From Scalindua_A sp046757465 (GTDB lineage: Bacteria; Planctomycetota; Brocadiia; Brocadiales; Scalinduaceae): a stretch of 15,253 bases of DNA. Positions 1 through 4,955 of the stretch are shown here, piece after piece. The position numbers and the translations under genes are program-made. Numbering within the stretch: the first letter of the stretch is position 1; the number at the start of each line of letters is the position of its first letter. The DNA lies in NCBI GenBank assembly GCA_046757465.1, contig JBHHYH010000069.1, positions 1 to 15,253 of the forward strand, read 5' to 3'. The notes beneath the pieces are model-generated. The model was given only the letters and a program-made list of their open reading frames with translations, had not been told where the DNA came from and did not search any database.

Positions 1-17
1 AGAAATCAATTAATAAT

Positions 18-47
18 TTGACAATTTTCATAAATAATTAATAATAT
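18..47 (+). promoter_or_regulatory. Predicted sigma70-type promoter upstream of hicBA
   Basis: TTGACA at 18-23 and TAATAT at 42-47 are separated by 18 bases, placing a transcription start near 54, ahead of hicB at 140. The surrounding bases are very AT-rich, so a chance match is possible. The leader would contain the first copy of the 35-bp repeat at 61-95. Confidence 0.45.
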
Positions 48-60
48 ACAGAAATTATAT

Positions 61-95
61 AATATATTGTTAGACTTAATGTTACCGATGAAATG
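61..95 (+). repeat. 35-bp direct repeat, copy 1
   Basis: Bases 61-95 match 679-713 at 33 of 35 positions, with mismatches only at 81 and 83. The two copies are 618 bp apart in the same orientation and bracket hicBA. Each contains GTTAGAC (69-75 and 687-693), which fits the integron R' core consensus GTTRRRY. Copy 2 also covers the start codon of the ygiT-like gene; copy 1 has the same ATGAAATG but then hits a stop after seven codons. Confidence 0.8.
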
Positions 96-139
96 GTATA
101 AAATAGGATAATTTTTGGTATTTTATTGGAGGCGATATT

Positions 140-346
140 ATGGTTTATAGAGTCGTTGTTGAAAAGGGTGAAGATTTTGGCTATGTAGTTCACTGCCCAG
201 CAATTCCTGGTTGTCATTCCCAAGGAAATACTATCGAAGAGACAATTGAAAACATCAAGGATGCTATAAAAGGATGCCTTTCCGCTTTGGATAATGATTT
301 GAGTAAATCGGAAAAGGAACTATGCGCTGTGGAAGTTGAGGTATAG
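140..346 (+). CDS. hicB: HicB-family antitoxin
   Basis: This 68-residue protein is a short HicB-type antitoxin. Its N-terminal strand and the motif GYVVHCPAIPGCHSQGNTIEE match the HicB partial RNase H-like fold (typically 'CPELPGC.SQGDT.EEA'). In this family the antitoxin binds the HicA mRNA interferase and usually represses its own operon. A separate C-terminal HTH or ribbon-helix-helix domain is not visible, as in many minimal HicBs. The start is ATG 140, preceded by a clear GGAGG ribosome site at 128-132. hicA starts four bases after the stop, so the pair is one operon in antitoxin-first order. The pair lies between two direct repeats, which suggests a mobile cassette. The family assignment is firm; activity is inferred. 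Confidence 0.88.
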   Translation: MVYRVVVEKGEDFGYVVHCPAIPGCHSQGNTIEETIENIKDAIKGCLSALDNDLSKSEKELCAVEVEV

Positions 347-350
347 CCAT

Positions 351-578
351 ATGAAATTACCCGTAATTTCAGGGAAAGAGGCAATCAGAGCTTTTCAAAA
401 AGCGGGTTGGACTATTGAACGGCGTGCAAAAAGCAGACATATAATCATGAAAAAATCAGGAATGAAAACAACTCTTTCAATACCCGAGCACAAAACACTG
501 GACAGAGGACTTCTTCGTGCATTGATCAGGGACGCATATATTTCCACTGTAGAATTCTCTAAACTTTTAGGAAAGTAG
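351..578 (+). CDS. hicA: HicA-family mRNA interferase toxin
   Basis: This 75-residue YcfA/HicA-type toxin has the double-stranded-RNA-binding-like fold that cleaves mRNA. The core KSRHIIMKK carries the expected catalytic histidine (His30), although the common GSH triplet is changed to SRH. It is followed by TLSIPEH and LDRGLLRALIRDAYIS, matching the family's 'VPxHxEL.RGTLRxILRQAGLS'. ATG 351 is the likely start: it gives the canonical MKLPVISGKE N-terminus and has GAGG at 337-340. An upstream in-frame TTG at 336 would overlap hicB and is less likely. It is translationally close to hicB. The G-to-K/S change before the histidine is mild, so the toxin may still be active. The 3' spacer folds into the attC-like hairpin at 593-693. 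Confidence 0.87.
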   Translation: MKLPVISGKEAIRAFQKAGWTIERRAKSRHIIMKKSGMKTTLSIPEHKTLDRGLLRALIRDAYISTVEFSKLLGK

Positions 579-592
579 TGTAAGGAAATTCG

Positions 593-693
593 AACTAACA
601 AATGAATTTTCCACGCTGGTTTAACTTTAAAGCCTGAACCAAAATGTTTAGTTAAATCTGCAGGTATGAACCAGCAAAAATATATTGTTAGAC
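593..693 (+). repeat. attC-like imperfect palindrome after hicA
   Basis: The spacer after hicA contains nested inverted repeats. CTAACAA (595-601) pairs with TTGTTAG (685-691), TTTT (607-610) with the A run at 676-679, GCTGGTT (615-621) with AACCAGC (669-675), and TTTAACT (620-626) with AGTTAAA (650-656). The outer ends read AACTAAC (6 of 7 to the R'' consensus RYYYAAC) and GTTAGAC (7 of 7 to R' GTTRRRY). One arm has extra bases, as the asymmetric attC arms do. This position, directly 3' of a small gene, is where an integron cassette carries its attC. No integrase gene is in the window, so this is an inference from structure. Confidence 0.5.
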
Positions 694-713
694 TTAATTT
701 CACCGATGAAATG
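679..713 (+). repeat. 35-bp direct repeat, copy 2
   Basis: This is the second copy of the repeat at 61-95 (33 of 35 identical). It contains GTTAGAC at 687-693 and runs over the ATG at 706 that opens the zinc-finger antitoxin gene, so it joins the end of the attC-like hairpin to the next gene's start. Confidence 0.8.
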
Positions 714-930
714 TATCTTTTGTGGCGGTAAATTAGAAAGGAGAAATGTAACATTTAATTATGAAGAGGATAATAAATATCTTTTTGTAGAAAACGTTCC
801 AGCAGAGGTTTGCACATCTTGTGGGGAAAAAACATATTCTCCGGATGTTACAGACAAACTCCTAAAATATTCAAAAAAGCAGTTTAAACCTTCAAAAACA
901 ATTGAAGTCCCGGTATACAGTTTTGAATAA
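706..930 (+). CDS. YgiT/MqsA-type zinc-finger antitoxin-like protein (orphan)
   Basis: This 74-residue protein begins MKCIFCGGKLERR and has two CxxC knuckles (Cys3/Cys6 and Cys36/Cys39 in EVCTSCGE). This is the zinc-binding N-terminal domain of MqsA/YgiT antitoxins. A C-terminal HTH such as full MqsA carries is absent. The stand-alone form is normally encoded next to a DUF4258 or MqsR-like toxin; none is recognisable on either side. I take ATG 706 rather than the in-frame TTG 685 because the metal-binding MKCxxC start is conserved in the family. No strong ribosome site precedes it. The same-strand position after hicBA, between palindromic spacers, suggests a mobile cassette. The family is clear, but the function without a partner is open. 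Confidence 0.75.
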   Translation: MKCIFCGGKLERRNVTFNYEEDNKYLFVENVPAEVCTSCGEKTYSPDVTDKLLKYSKKQFKPSKTIEVPVYSFE

Positions 931-940
931 CAAGATCATT

Positions 941-1086
941 TTAGGATAACAATTGAAAAACATTCCCCACTGCTTTCTTGCCGAAAGTAGGCTCTGTAAC
1001 CAGAAGTAGGCCCCTTTAGGGGGAGCGAAAGCAAGAAGTGGGGGTTAATAGGCTCAGGTTAAATAGTCGCTGACCCTATTTTTCTA
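941..1086 (+). repeat. Composite hairpin repeat, copy 1
   Basis: The block starts with TTAGGATAACAATTGAAAAA (941-960) and ends with TTAATAGGCTCAGG then TTAAATAGTCGCTG (1045-1072). Between them is a long hairpin with CCCCAC (965-970) opposite GTGGGG and TTCTTGC opposite GCAAGAA. A small terminal inverted repeat, AAATAG...CTATTT, closes the 3' side (1061-1082). The conserved ends recur in two more copies, at 1178-1273 and 1613-1785. Confidence 0.75.
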
Positions 1087-1093
1087 TTTTTGA

Positions 1094-1195
1094 TGTAAAA
1101 GTATAGATATTGATGTAGAAGCATTAAGGAAATGGTGCAAAGAATCTGGTAGACCCGTAAATGGTTCTGCTCGGAGTGAATACGCTGCGTATTAG
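1094..1195 (+). pseudogene. 3' remnant of an unidentified gene
   Basis: One frame stays open from 1094 to a TAG at 1193-1195 and encodes 33 residues containing IDVEALRKWCKESGRPVNG and ending ARSEYAAY. The composition is protein-like and the segment looks like a C-terminal tail, but a TGA sits directly upstream (1091-1093) and there is no start codon. I do not recognise the family. The last codons lie inside the repeated segment: the block at 1613-1630 encodes nearly the same tail (EYATY then stop), so this gene end was duplicated with the repeat. Confidence 0.4.
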
Positions 1196-1273
1196 CTCAA
1201 AATAACAAGAACATCTTAGGATAACAATTGAAAAAGCCGCGACCGTTAATAGGCTCAGGTTAAATAGGCGCTG
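1178..1273 (+). repeat. Composite hairpin repeat, copy 2 (short centre)
   Basis: This copy carries the left half (GAATACGCTGCGTATTAGCTC, then TTAGGATAACAATTGAAAAA at 1216-1235) and the right half (GTTAATAGGCTCAGG, then TTAAATAGGCGCTG). Only about nine bases (GCCGCGACC) lie between them, instead of the long hairpin of copies 1 and 3. Its left 58 bp matches 1613-1670 with a few changes. Confidence 0.75.
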
Positions 1274-1350
1274 TTGTCCCTAATATCAATATTAACTTAT
1301 TGGTTTTAATGCCCGTCTTTCAAAAGACAAAAAGTTAAAGGACAATCACA

Positions 1351-1614
1351 ATGCCAATACCAGAAAAACAGATCGAGAATGTCATGCACATCCTGACCCA
1401 ATGGAACCCGCTGGGCGACAAGGCAAGCACAGTACACGATTTGGACAACTACAAAACCGAAGCAATAGACATCTTGTTCCACATTGATCTGGGTGGGTCC
1501 AGGAACAATCCCGCTCGGGTTATCCAAGATGTACTTAACCAAGCCTTCGATCTTGAATTGTCACTCGATGATTGTCTCGATGCCGCCGGCAAAATAAAGA
1601 ACATTTTGAATTGA
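1351..1614 (+). CDS. DUF1871-like small hypothetical protein
   Basis: This 87-residue soluble, acidic protein has the core HILTQWNPLGD followed by DLDNYKTEAIDILFHI and a C-terminal half rich in ASLEEC-like helices (FDLELSLDDCLDAAGKI). The W-[ND]-P-[LI]-G element and the 'Y..E..DI' segment resemble DUF1871, an uncharacterised small helical family often found beside toxin or immunity genes. That assignment comes from memory of the pattern and is tentative. ATG 1351 is preceded by AAAGGA about ten bases upstream. Composite repeats flank the gene, and its TGA stop (1612-1614) overlaps the first bases of copy 3. This gives the tight gene-plus-repeat unit expected of a cassette. No enzymatic motif, signal peptide or membrane segment is visible. 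Confidence 0.7.
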   Translation: MPIPEKQIENVMHILTQWNPLGDKASTVHDLDNYKTEAIDILFHIDLGGSRNNPARVIQDVLNQAFDLELSLDDCLDAAGKIKNILN

Positions 1615-1785
1615 GTATGCTACGTATTAGCTCAAAATAATAAAAATATCTTAGGATAACAATTGAAAAACATCCCCCACTTCTTGTTGTTCTCCCTGTG
1701 CTTTCTTGCGAAAGCAAGAACAGGGATGAAGCAAGAAAGCAGTGGGGGTTAATAGGCTCAGGTTAAATAGGCGCTGCACCTATTT
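1613..1785 (+). repeat. Composite hairpin repeat, copy 3
   Basis: The left part (1613-1670) matches copy 2, including the end-of-gene codons and TTAGGATAACAATTGAAAAA. The centre is a long hairpin: CCCCCACT (1674-1681) pairs with AGTGGGGG (1741-1748), with internal CTTTCTTGC and GCAAGAAAG arms. The right end is TTAATAGGCTCAGG plus TTAAATAGGCGCTG (1749-1776), followed by a small AAATAG...CTATTT inverted repeat. The sequence from 1786 to 1891 holds only a 31-codon frame (1800-1895, ending PEIQFV) that may be another gene tail. Confidence 0.75.
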
Positions 1786-1891
1786 ATTTTATTATCATCA
1801 TGGAAGGGACAAAGCCCGACAACTTCCGATCTGCCATTGTCCTTGAGAGAAGGTACAAGAGTTTTGTAGAAAGACCTGAAATTCAATTTGT

Positions 1892-2035
1892 TTAATATTT
1901 TACTTTTATCCATTTAATTTTCTCAAGAAGGTAATCAACACAATCCACAACAGATGACTTATCGTCTGCAAATTCCTCTGATAGAATTTTATTTTTGAAC
2001 CAGTTCAGAAGGTATCTCAGTAGGAACATTTTCAT
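1892..2035 (-). CDS. Small hypothetical protein coupled to HTH gene
   Basis: A 47-codon frame runs from ATG 2035 to TAA 1892 and gives a protein starting MKMFLLRYLLNWFKNKILSEE and ending YLLEKIKWIKVKY. Its ATG overlaps the stop of the upstream HTH gene as ATGA (2032-2035), a classic arrangement for translational coupling; an alternative ATG lies at 2029. It is basic and amphipathic, with no recognisable domain. A remnant or a small accessory factor is possible. Support comes from the overlap and the protein-like composition only. Confidence 0.4.
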   Translation of the reverse strand: MKMFLLRYLLNWFKNKILSEEFADDKSSVVDCVDYLLEKIKWIKVKY

Positions 2036-2238
2036 CTTGCCGTCACCTCAAAAAGTACTTTTCGGATTTTCACCAAATCGCTATACCTATACACACGCTG
2101 CCCATTATCAAGCTTCAAGAAATCCTCAACCCGTAATCTTCTGCTTTCAAATAGGTACGTCAACCTATGACGTGGGATATCCAGGATTCTAAGAACCTCG
2201 GAAACGCTTAACAAACGATCTTCGGACAACTTTGTCAT
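2032..2238 (-). CDS. MerR/excisionase-type helix-turn-helix protein
   Basis: This 68-residue DNA-binding protein shows SVSEVLRILDIPRHRLTYLFESRRL followed by NGQRVYRYSDLVKIRKVL. That is the winged HTH of the MerR/excisionase (HTH_17) class: recognition helix, short wing, then the 'R.Y...DL..I' helix. Proteins of this size act as small regulators or recombination directionality factors. ATG 2238 is chosen because GGTGG ends five bases upstream; an in-frame GTG at 2247 overlaps that ribosome site. Two near-identical palindromes lie upstream (2321-2344 and 2395-2418), with a perfect TATAAT between them on the minus strand, which suggests autoregulation. It is coupled to the 47-aa frame downstream. 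Confidence 0.75.
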   Translation of the reverse strand: MTKLSEDRLLSVSEVLRILDIPRHRLTYLFESRRLRVEDFLKLDNGQRVYRYSDLVKIRKVLFEVTAR

Positions 2239-2320
2239 AACATCCACCTTTTAAGATAATGAAGGAGAAAATTTAATTCTGAACATATTAAAAAGCATAA
2301 TTTATTTAATGTACAGTTAT

Positions 2321-2344
2321 ACCTACATAGGTTTATGTAGGTTG
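2321..2344 (-). promoter_or_regulatory. Operator-like palindrome A
   Basis: ACCTACATA and TATGTAGGT form a perfect 9-bp inverted repeat around GGTT. It lies just downstream of a minus-strand TATAAT (2360-2355), where an autorepressor of the HTH gene would bind. Copy B is 74 bp away and 23 of 24 bases are identical. Confidence 0.5.
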
Positions 2345-2394
2345 GTATAGGTATATTATAAGTGCCAACTACATCAATAGTTATAAATAATAAA

Positions 2395-2418
2395 ACCTAT
2401 ATAGGTTTATGTAGGTTG
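2395..2418 (-). promoter_or_regulatory. Operator-like palindrome B
   Basis: This is the second copy of the 24-bp palindrome (ACCTATATA, GGTT, TATGTAGGT), with one change from copy A. It sits upstream of the presumed -10 box and beyond the terminator of the 333-aa gene. Alternatively the pair could be iterons of a replication or recombination origin. Confidence 0.5.
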
Positions 2419-2440
2419 TGGTAGATATAAACAAAAAAAA

Positions 2441-2469
2441 GCCGAATTAAGCATATAGCCTAATTCGGC
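2441..2469 (-). terminator. Rho-independent terminator of the 333-aa gene
   Basis: GCCGAATTA (2441-2449) pairs with TAATTCGGC (2461-2469). On the minus strand the hairpin is followed by an eight-base T run (the A run at 2433-2440), 38 bases past the stop at 2508. Confidence 0.8.
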
Positions 2470-2507
2470 CTTATGAAGAATCTTTTAAAGTGTATTGTTT
2501 TTATTGC

Positions 2508-3509
2508 TTAAGCAACCAATTTATAGGCTTTGGTATTTTTGGGATTATCAGGCTCTATAATATTACCGTAATTTTTTACTCTATTTTTATTAAGTTCTTG
2601 TTTTATCTTGTTTTTTATTTTACTAACACAATCTTTTACATAGTCAACGTAATCTGGTTTTTTATCTTTCCAACATTTTTCTAGAGTCTTAATTTTGACA
2701 TAACTGCCTATTTTCTCATACAAGCAACAAAATACAGAAAATTGAAGATCTGTAAACTTGATAGGGTATTTTGTATTTTCGTAATCGTAATAAACCTCTA
2801 ATTTATCTTTATTGATAAACCAGCGTTCATAATCCCTTAATTGCTGAGTGCTAGGATATTCTGCGAAATCTTCTATCTTTTTTTCTGATTCACGGCTAGA
2901 TTTTACTAGCTCCAAAAATACCTTAGCTTTATTTAATTTCCCTTTTCCAAGAGTCGAAATACATCCTTCAGCTCTGGCACCTTGGAACATAATTTTTGCA
3001 TCAAGCACCTCATGCATAGCAAAGCATGCAAGTATTTCCTCATCTGTCAATTTTTGTTCAGTATTTGGCTTACGCCCGAAGATATAAAACCTGGCTTCAT
3101 TCACTGCAACTTTTATCTTTTTGAAATCCCCAATTTTGAATTTGGATTTATCCTCATACCTCAAAAGGGACTTGCCGTACCACTCGAATAATAAGAGTCC
3201 ACGATCCTTCTCCGTTTGCCAGTCAGATGCTCCTTTGTATATACGCTCCAATGTTTTATGCATTAAGGGATTATGAGGCTCAACAGACTCTATGATCCAT
3301 CGGGACGGCATGATTTCATATTGCAGTTGATTGCCTCTATCTTTATCGTATGGACTTTTATATCCACGTGAATAATATTTCCAGACACTTTGCGCTTCCA
3401 CGAAAACATTAATACATTGCACCATTAGAGAGTCATATAAGCTTTTATCATCTTTTGGTGAGAATGGTGTGAATATTAAGTCTTTTGAGGTTCTCTTGTG
3501 AGGTTTCAT
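2508..3509 (-). CDS. Hypothetical protein with C-terminal winged-helix domain
   Basis: This 333-residue soluble protein has no signal peptide or membrane segment. The N-terminal 240 residues are not recognised. They contain basic and aromatic stretches, and a helical segment around 155-200 (EEILACFAMHEVLDAKIMFQGARAE). Residues about 247-333 look like a winged helix of the OmpR/transcriptional-regulator type: KFTDLQFSVFCCLYE, a DYVKDCVSKIKNKIKQEL recognition-helix-like stretch, then a C-terminal hairpin ending in NTKAYKLVA (compare '..GRGYRL'). The start at ATG 3509 has AAGGGG six bases upstream, inside a small hairpin loop. A strong terminator follows. The nearby HTH gene and paired palindromes suggest regulation or plasmid-style initiation, but no Rep signature is visible. 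Confidence 0.6.
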   Translation of the reverse strand: MKPHKRTSKDLIFTPFSPKDDKSLYDSLMVQCINVFVEAQSVWKYYSRGYKSPYDKDRGNQLQYEIMPSRWIIESVEPHNPLMHKTLERIYKGASDWQTEKDRGLLLFEWYGKSLLRYEDKSKFKIGDFKKIKVAVNEARFYIFGRKPNTEQKLTDEEILACFAMHEVLDAKIMFQGARAEGCISTLGKGKLNKAKVFLELVKSSRESEKKIEDFAEYPSTQQLRDYERWFINKDKLEVYYDYENTKYPIKFTDLQFSVFCCLYEKIGSYVKIKTLEKCWKDKKPDYVDYVKDCVSKIKNKIKQELNKNRVKNYGNIIEPDNPKNTKAYKLVA

Positions 3510-3510
3510 T

Positions 3511-3527
3511 GTTACCCCTTTCGTAAC
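3511..3527 (-). promoter_or_regulatory. Hairpin holding the ribosome site of the 333-aa gene
   Basis: GTTAC (3511-3515) and GTAAC (3523-3527) form a 5-bp stem whose seven-base minus-strand loop is GAAAGGG, the Shine-Dalgarno sequence of the gene starting at 3509. It leaves the site exposed in a loop. A second small hairpin, CTGAG/CTCAG (3540-3554), lies upstream. Confidence 0.35.
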
Positions 3528-3559
3528 CCTTGTAAAAGGCTGAGATGAACTCAGAAAGA

Positions 3560-3624
3560 ATTAAAGGCAGGCCGTCAAGGTCACGGCTTTTCTGGGTCGA
3601 CTCCCTAGCCTTTAATTTTTTTTT
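3560..3624 (+). terminator. Structured hairpin with T run
   Basis: ATTAAAGGC (3560-3568) pairs with GCCTTTAAT (3608-3616), followed by a run of T to about 3624. An inner stem GGCCGT/ACGGC lies inside. It would stop plus-strand transcription, or form a structured leader for the minus-strand 333-aa gene. No plus-strand gene is visible upstream, so its role is unclear. Confidence 0.4.
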
Positions 3625-3637
3625 AATCCTTTCTCTT

Positions 3638-3697
3638 GCCTAATGATCGGCGTGATCTGTAGGCAGTTTTCTTGTTCGCTCCACGCCGTTGTTAGGC
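3638..3697. repeat. Short attC-like inverted repeat
   Basis: GCCTAAT (3638-3644) and GTTAGGC (3691-3697) are complementary at 6 of 7 positions. Inside them GGCGTG (3649-3654) pairs perfectly with CACGCC (3682-3687), leaving a 27-base centre. R'-L' and L''-R'' boxes in this order are the architecture of integron attC sites, and GTTAGGC fits GTTRRRY exactly. On the minus strand it lies just after the DUF2939-like gene (stop at 3730), where a cassette attC would be. However, the intact R' core is on the plus strand, so orientation is ambiguous and the spacers (3-4 bases) are short. Confidence 0.35.
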
Positions 3698-3729
3698 TGA
3701 AACTCTACTTAATATCTTAATTATTATTG

Positions 3730-4725
3730 TTATTTCTTGTATCGTTGTAATATCGTACCATCAATAAATTCTATAGATTGAATATCTGCCTTTACTTCAA
3801 ACTTTGTTGGTGGAGTATCAAAAAGTAAATTATCACCACTCATATTCGAATCAGCCTTCCAATATCCTCTACCTGTCTTTCCTGGCAATATATTATCATA
3901 ATCGACAACATTAAATCTTTTCAATTCTTTGCCGTCTAATGAATTACAAATTAATAGGATTTTGTATCTGTCAATTTCCTTTTCGCCATTATTTTTGACC
4001 TGAACCCAAACAGTCTTGGTCTTATTTATCTTCCAAACTTTTTCAACAACAAGTATTTTTTTCATTGCTTCAATAATTTGTGCATTTAACTCATCAATTC
4101 TTTTAGTCTCAAGTTCGTCCATTTTTTTCATATAATCTGCAAAATTGCTCAATTCTGCTACTTGCCAATAGCCACCTTTATCTCTCATTTTTAAGTCTAA
4201 AATCAAGTCCATATTGTATTTCTTTTGAAAAAACTTAAGACCAATATACGCAATTTTACCTTCTTTCTCTACGTATTCAATTCCTTGAAACCCAGTTTCT
4301 TCACCCCCTACTTTATTCCAAATTTCCGAAAGTGAAAATTCAGGTTCCTCTGATGTTTTATCCTCTTTCTTTTCTTCAAATCTTCCAGATTCTACTATTT
4401 CAGCTACTTGTTGTTTTGCTAGTTTACCTAACTGTGGTTTCAATAGTGCCACTAAACCTTTACCAAACGATTCCCCTAACTGCTCCCATTCATCCTTCGG
4501 TTTTTCTTGTTCCGTAGATATTTCCAGTATTTGACCAATAAGACTACTTGTTATACCTTCTATGTCTACATATTTCTCAAAAGAAATTAAATCATGCTGT
4601 TCAAATGCCTTTTTAGCCTGCCATAATGAATATTCTGGACTTGTTGTACGTTTCCAATAATAGTATCCTCCGACACCAAGAATTATGATCGTTATGGCAG
4701 TGGCTATAATTATAATTTTTTTCAC
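3730..4725 (-). CDS. Membrane-anchored DUF2939-like protein
   Basis: This 331-residue protein starts MKKIIIIATAITIIILGVGGYYYW, one N-terminal membrane anchor, followed by SPEYSLWQAKKAFEQHDLISFEKYVDIEGITSSL. That matches the start of DUF2939 proteins ('SPYW.L.Q...A....D...FS.YVDF..LR.SL'), an uncharacterised envelope family. Residues about 95-150 are charged and coil-prone, and the C-terminal 120 residues look like a beta-rich domain (VWVQVKNNGEKEIDRYKILL). The body probably faces the periplasm. I chose GTG 4725, with GAAAGGGGG six bases upstream, over the in-frame GTG 4746. GTG 4725 also overlaps the stop of the thermonuclease fragment by four bases (GTGA), pointing to former operon coupling. 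Function unknown. Confidence 0.7.
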   Translation of the reverse strand: MKKIIIIATAITIIILGVGGYYYWKRTTSPEYSLWQAKKAFEQHDLISFEKYVDIEGITSSLIGQILEISTEQEKPKDEWEQLGESFGKGLVALLKPQLGKLAKQQVAEIVESGRFEEKKEDKTSEEPEFSLSEIWNKVGGEETGFQGIEYVEKEGKIAYIGLKFFQKKYNMDLILDLKMRDKGGYWQVAELSNFADYMKKMDELETKRIDELNAQIIEAMKKILVVEKVWKINKTKTVWVQVKNNGEKEIDRYKILLICNSLDGKELKRFNVVDYDNILPGKTGRGYWKADSNMSGDNLLFDTPPTKFEVKADIQSIEFIDGTILQRYKK

Positions 4726-4955
4726 GTGATACCCCCTTTCTTCCACAATCCTCTCTTTCTCTCCCTTGCATCCTGATAAGCCCTTAAAAACTTATCCTGA
4801 TACCTAACGTTAGGTGGTATAGTCATTACGTTAGCATAACCAGCCTTTACAATCTCTTCATTTAACATTTTGCCATTTGAAAGATAGACATAACCTAACA
4901 GTCTACCATGAGCTAATAGGGCTAATAGCGCCCGTTTATTGGCACCTTTACCATA
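4722..4955 (-). pseudogene. C-terminal fragment of a thermonuclease (SNase-like)
   Basis: On the minus strand a frame is open from 4955 to a TGA at 4722-4724 and encodes 77 residues. The stretch HGRLLGYVYLSNGKMLNEEI, followed by VKAGYANVMTIPPNVRYQD and an end ...ARERKRGLWKK, is the C-terminal half of staphylococcal-nuclease-like thermonucleases ('YGRLLAYVY..DG..LNE.LV..GYA'). It includes the catalytic-region arginine of GRLL. A TGA at 4956-4958 closes the frame upstream, no ATG occurs before residue 30, and the N-terminal barrel with the active-site Arg/Asp residues is missing. GC-rich repeat sequence adjoins the break. The gene appears truncated by rearrangement. Its stop overlaps the start of the DUF2939-like gene. 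Confidence 0.7.

Noticed and set aside
671..732. Frame reading MNQQKYIVRLNFTDEMYLLWR, reminiscent of IS630-type transposase N-termini
   Set aside because: It is only about 20 codons long, the upstream copy at 61-95 has an in-frame stop before it, and no further transposase sequence is found; the attC-like explanation covers the same bases.
395..754. 119-codon minus-strand frame opposite hicA and its spacer
   Set aside because: It is antisense to a well-supported HicA gene, has no ribosome site and reads through the palindromic spacer; composition is not protein-like.
941..1785. CRISPR array
   Set aside because: Repeats are long, irregularly spaced and enclose coding sequences; there are no 25-40 bp repeats with uniform unique spacers and no cas genes.
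1800..1895. 31-codon plus-strand frame ending PEIQFV
   Set aside because: No ribosome site; too short to support as a gene, at most another gene tail after copy 3.
4802..4815. Perfect palindrome ACCTAACGTTAGGT, resembling fused attC core sites
   Set aside because: It lies inside the thermonuclease fragment and encodes conserved residues (PPNVR), with no L boxes around it.
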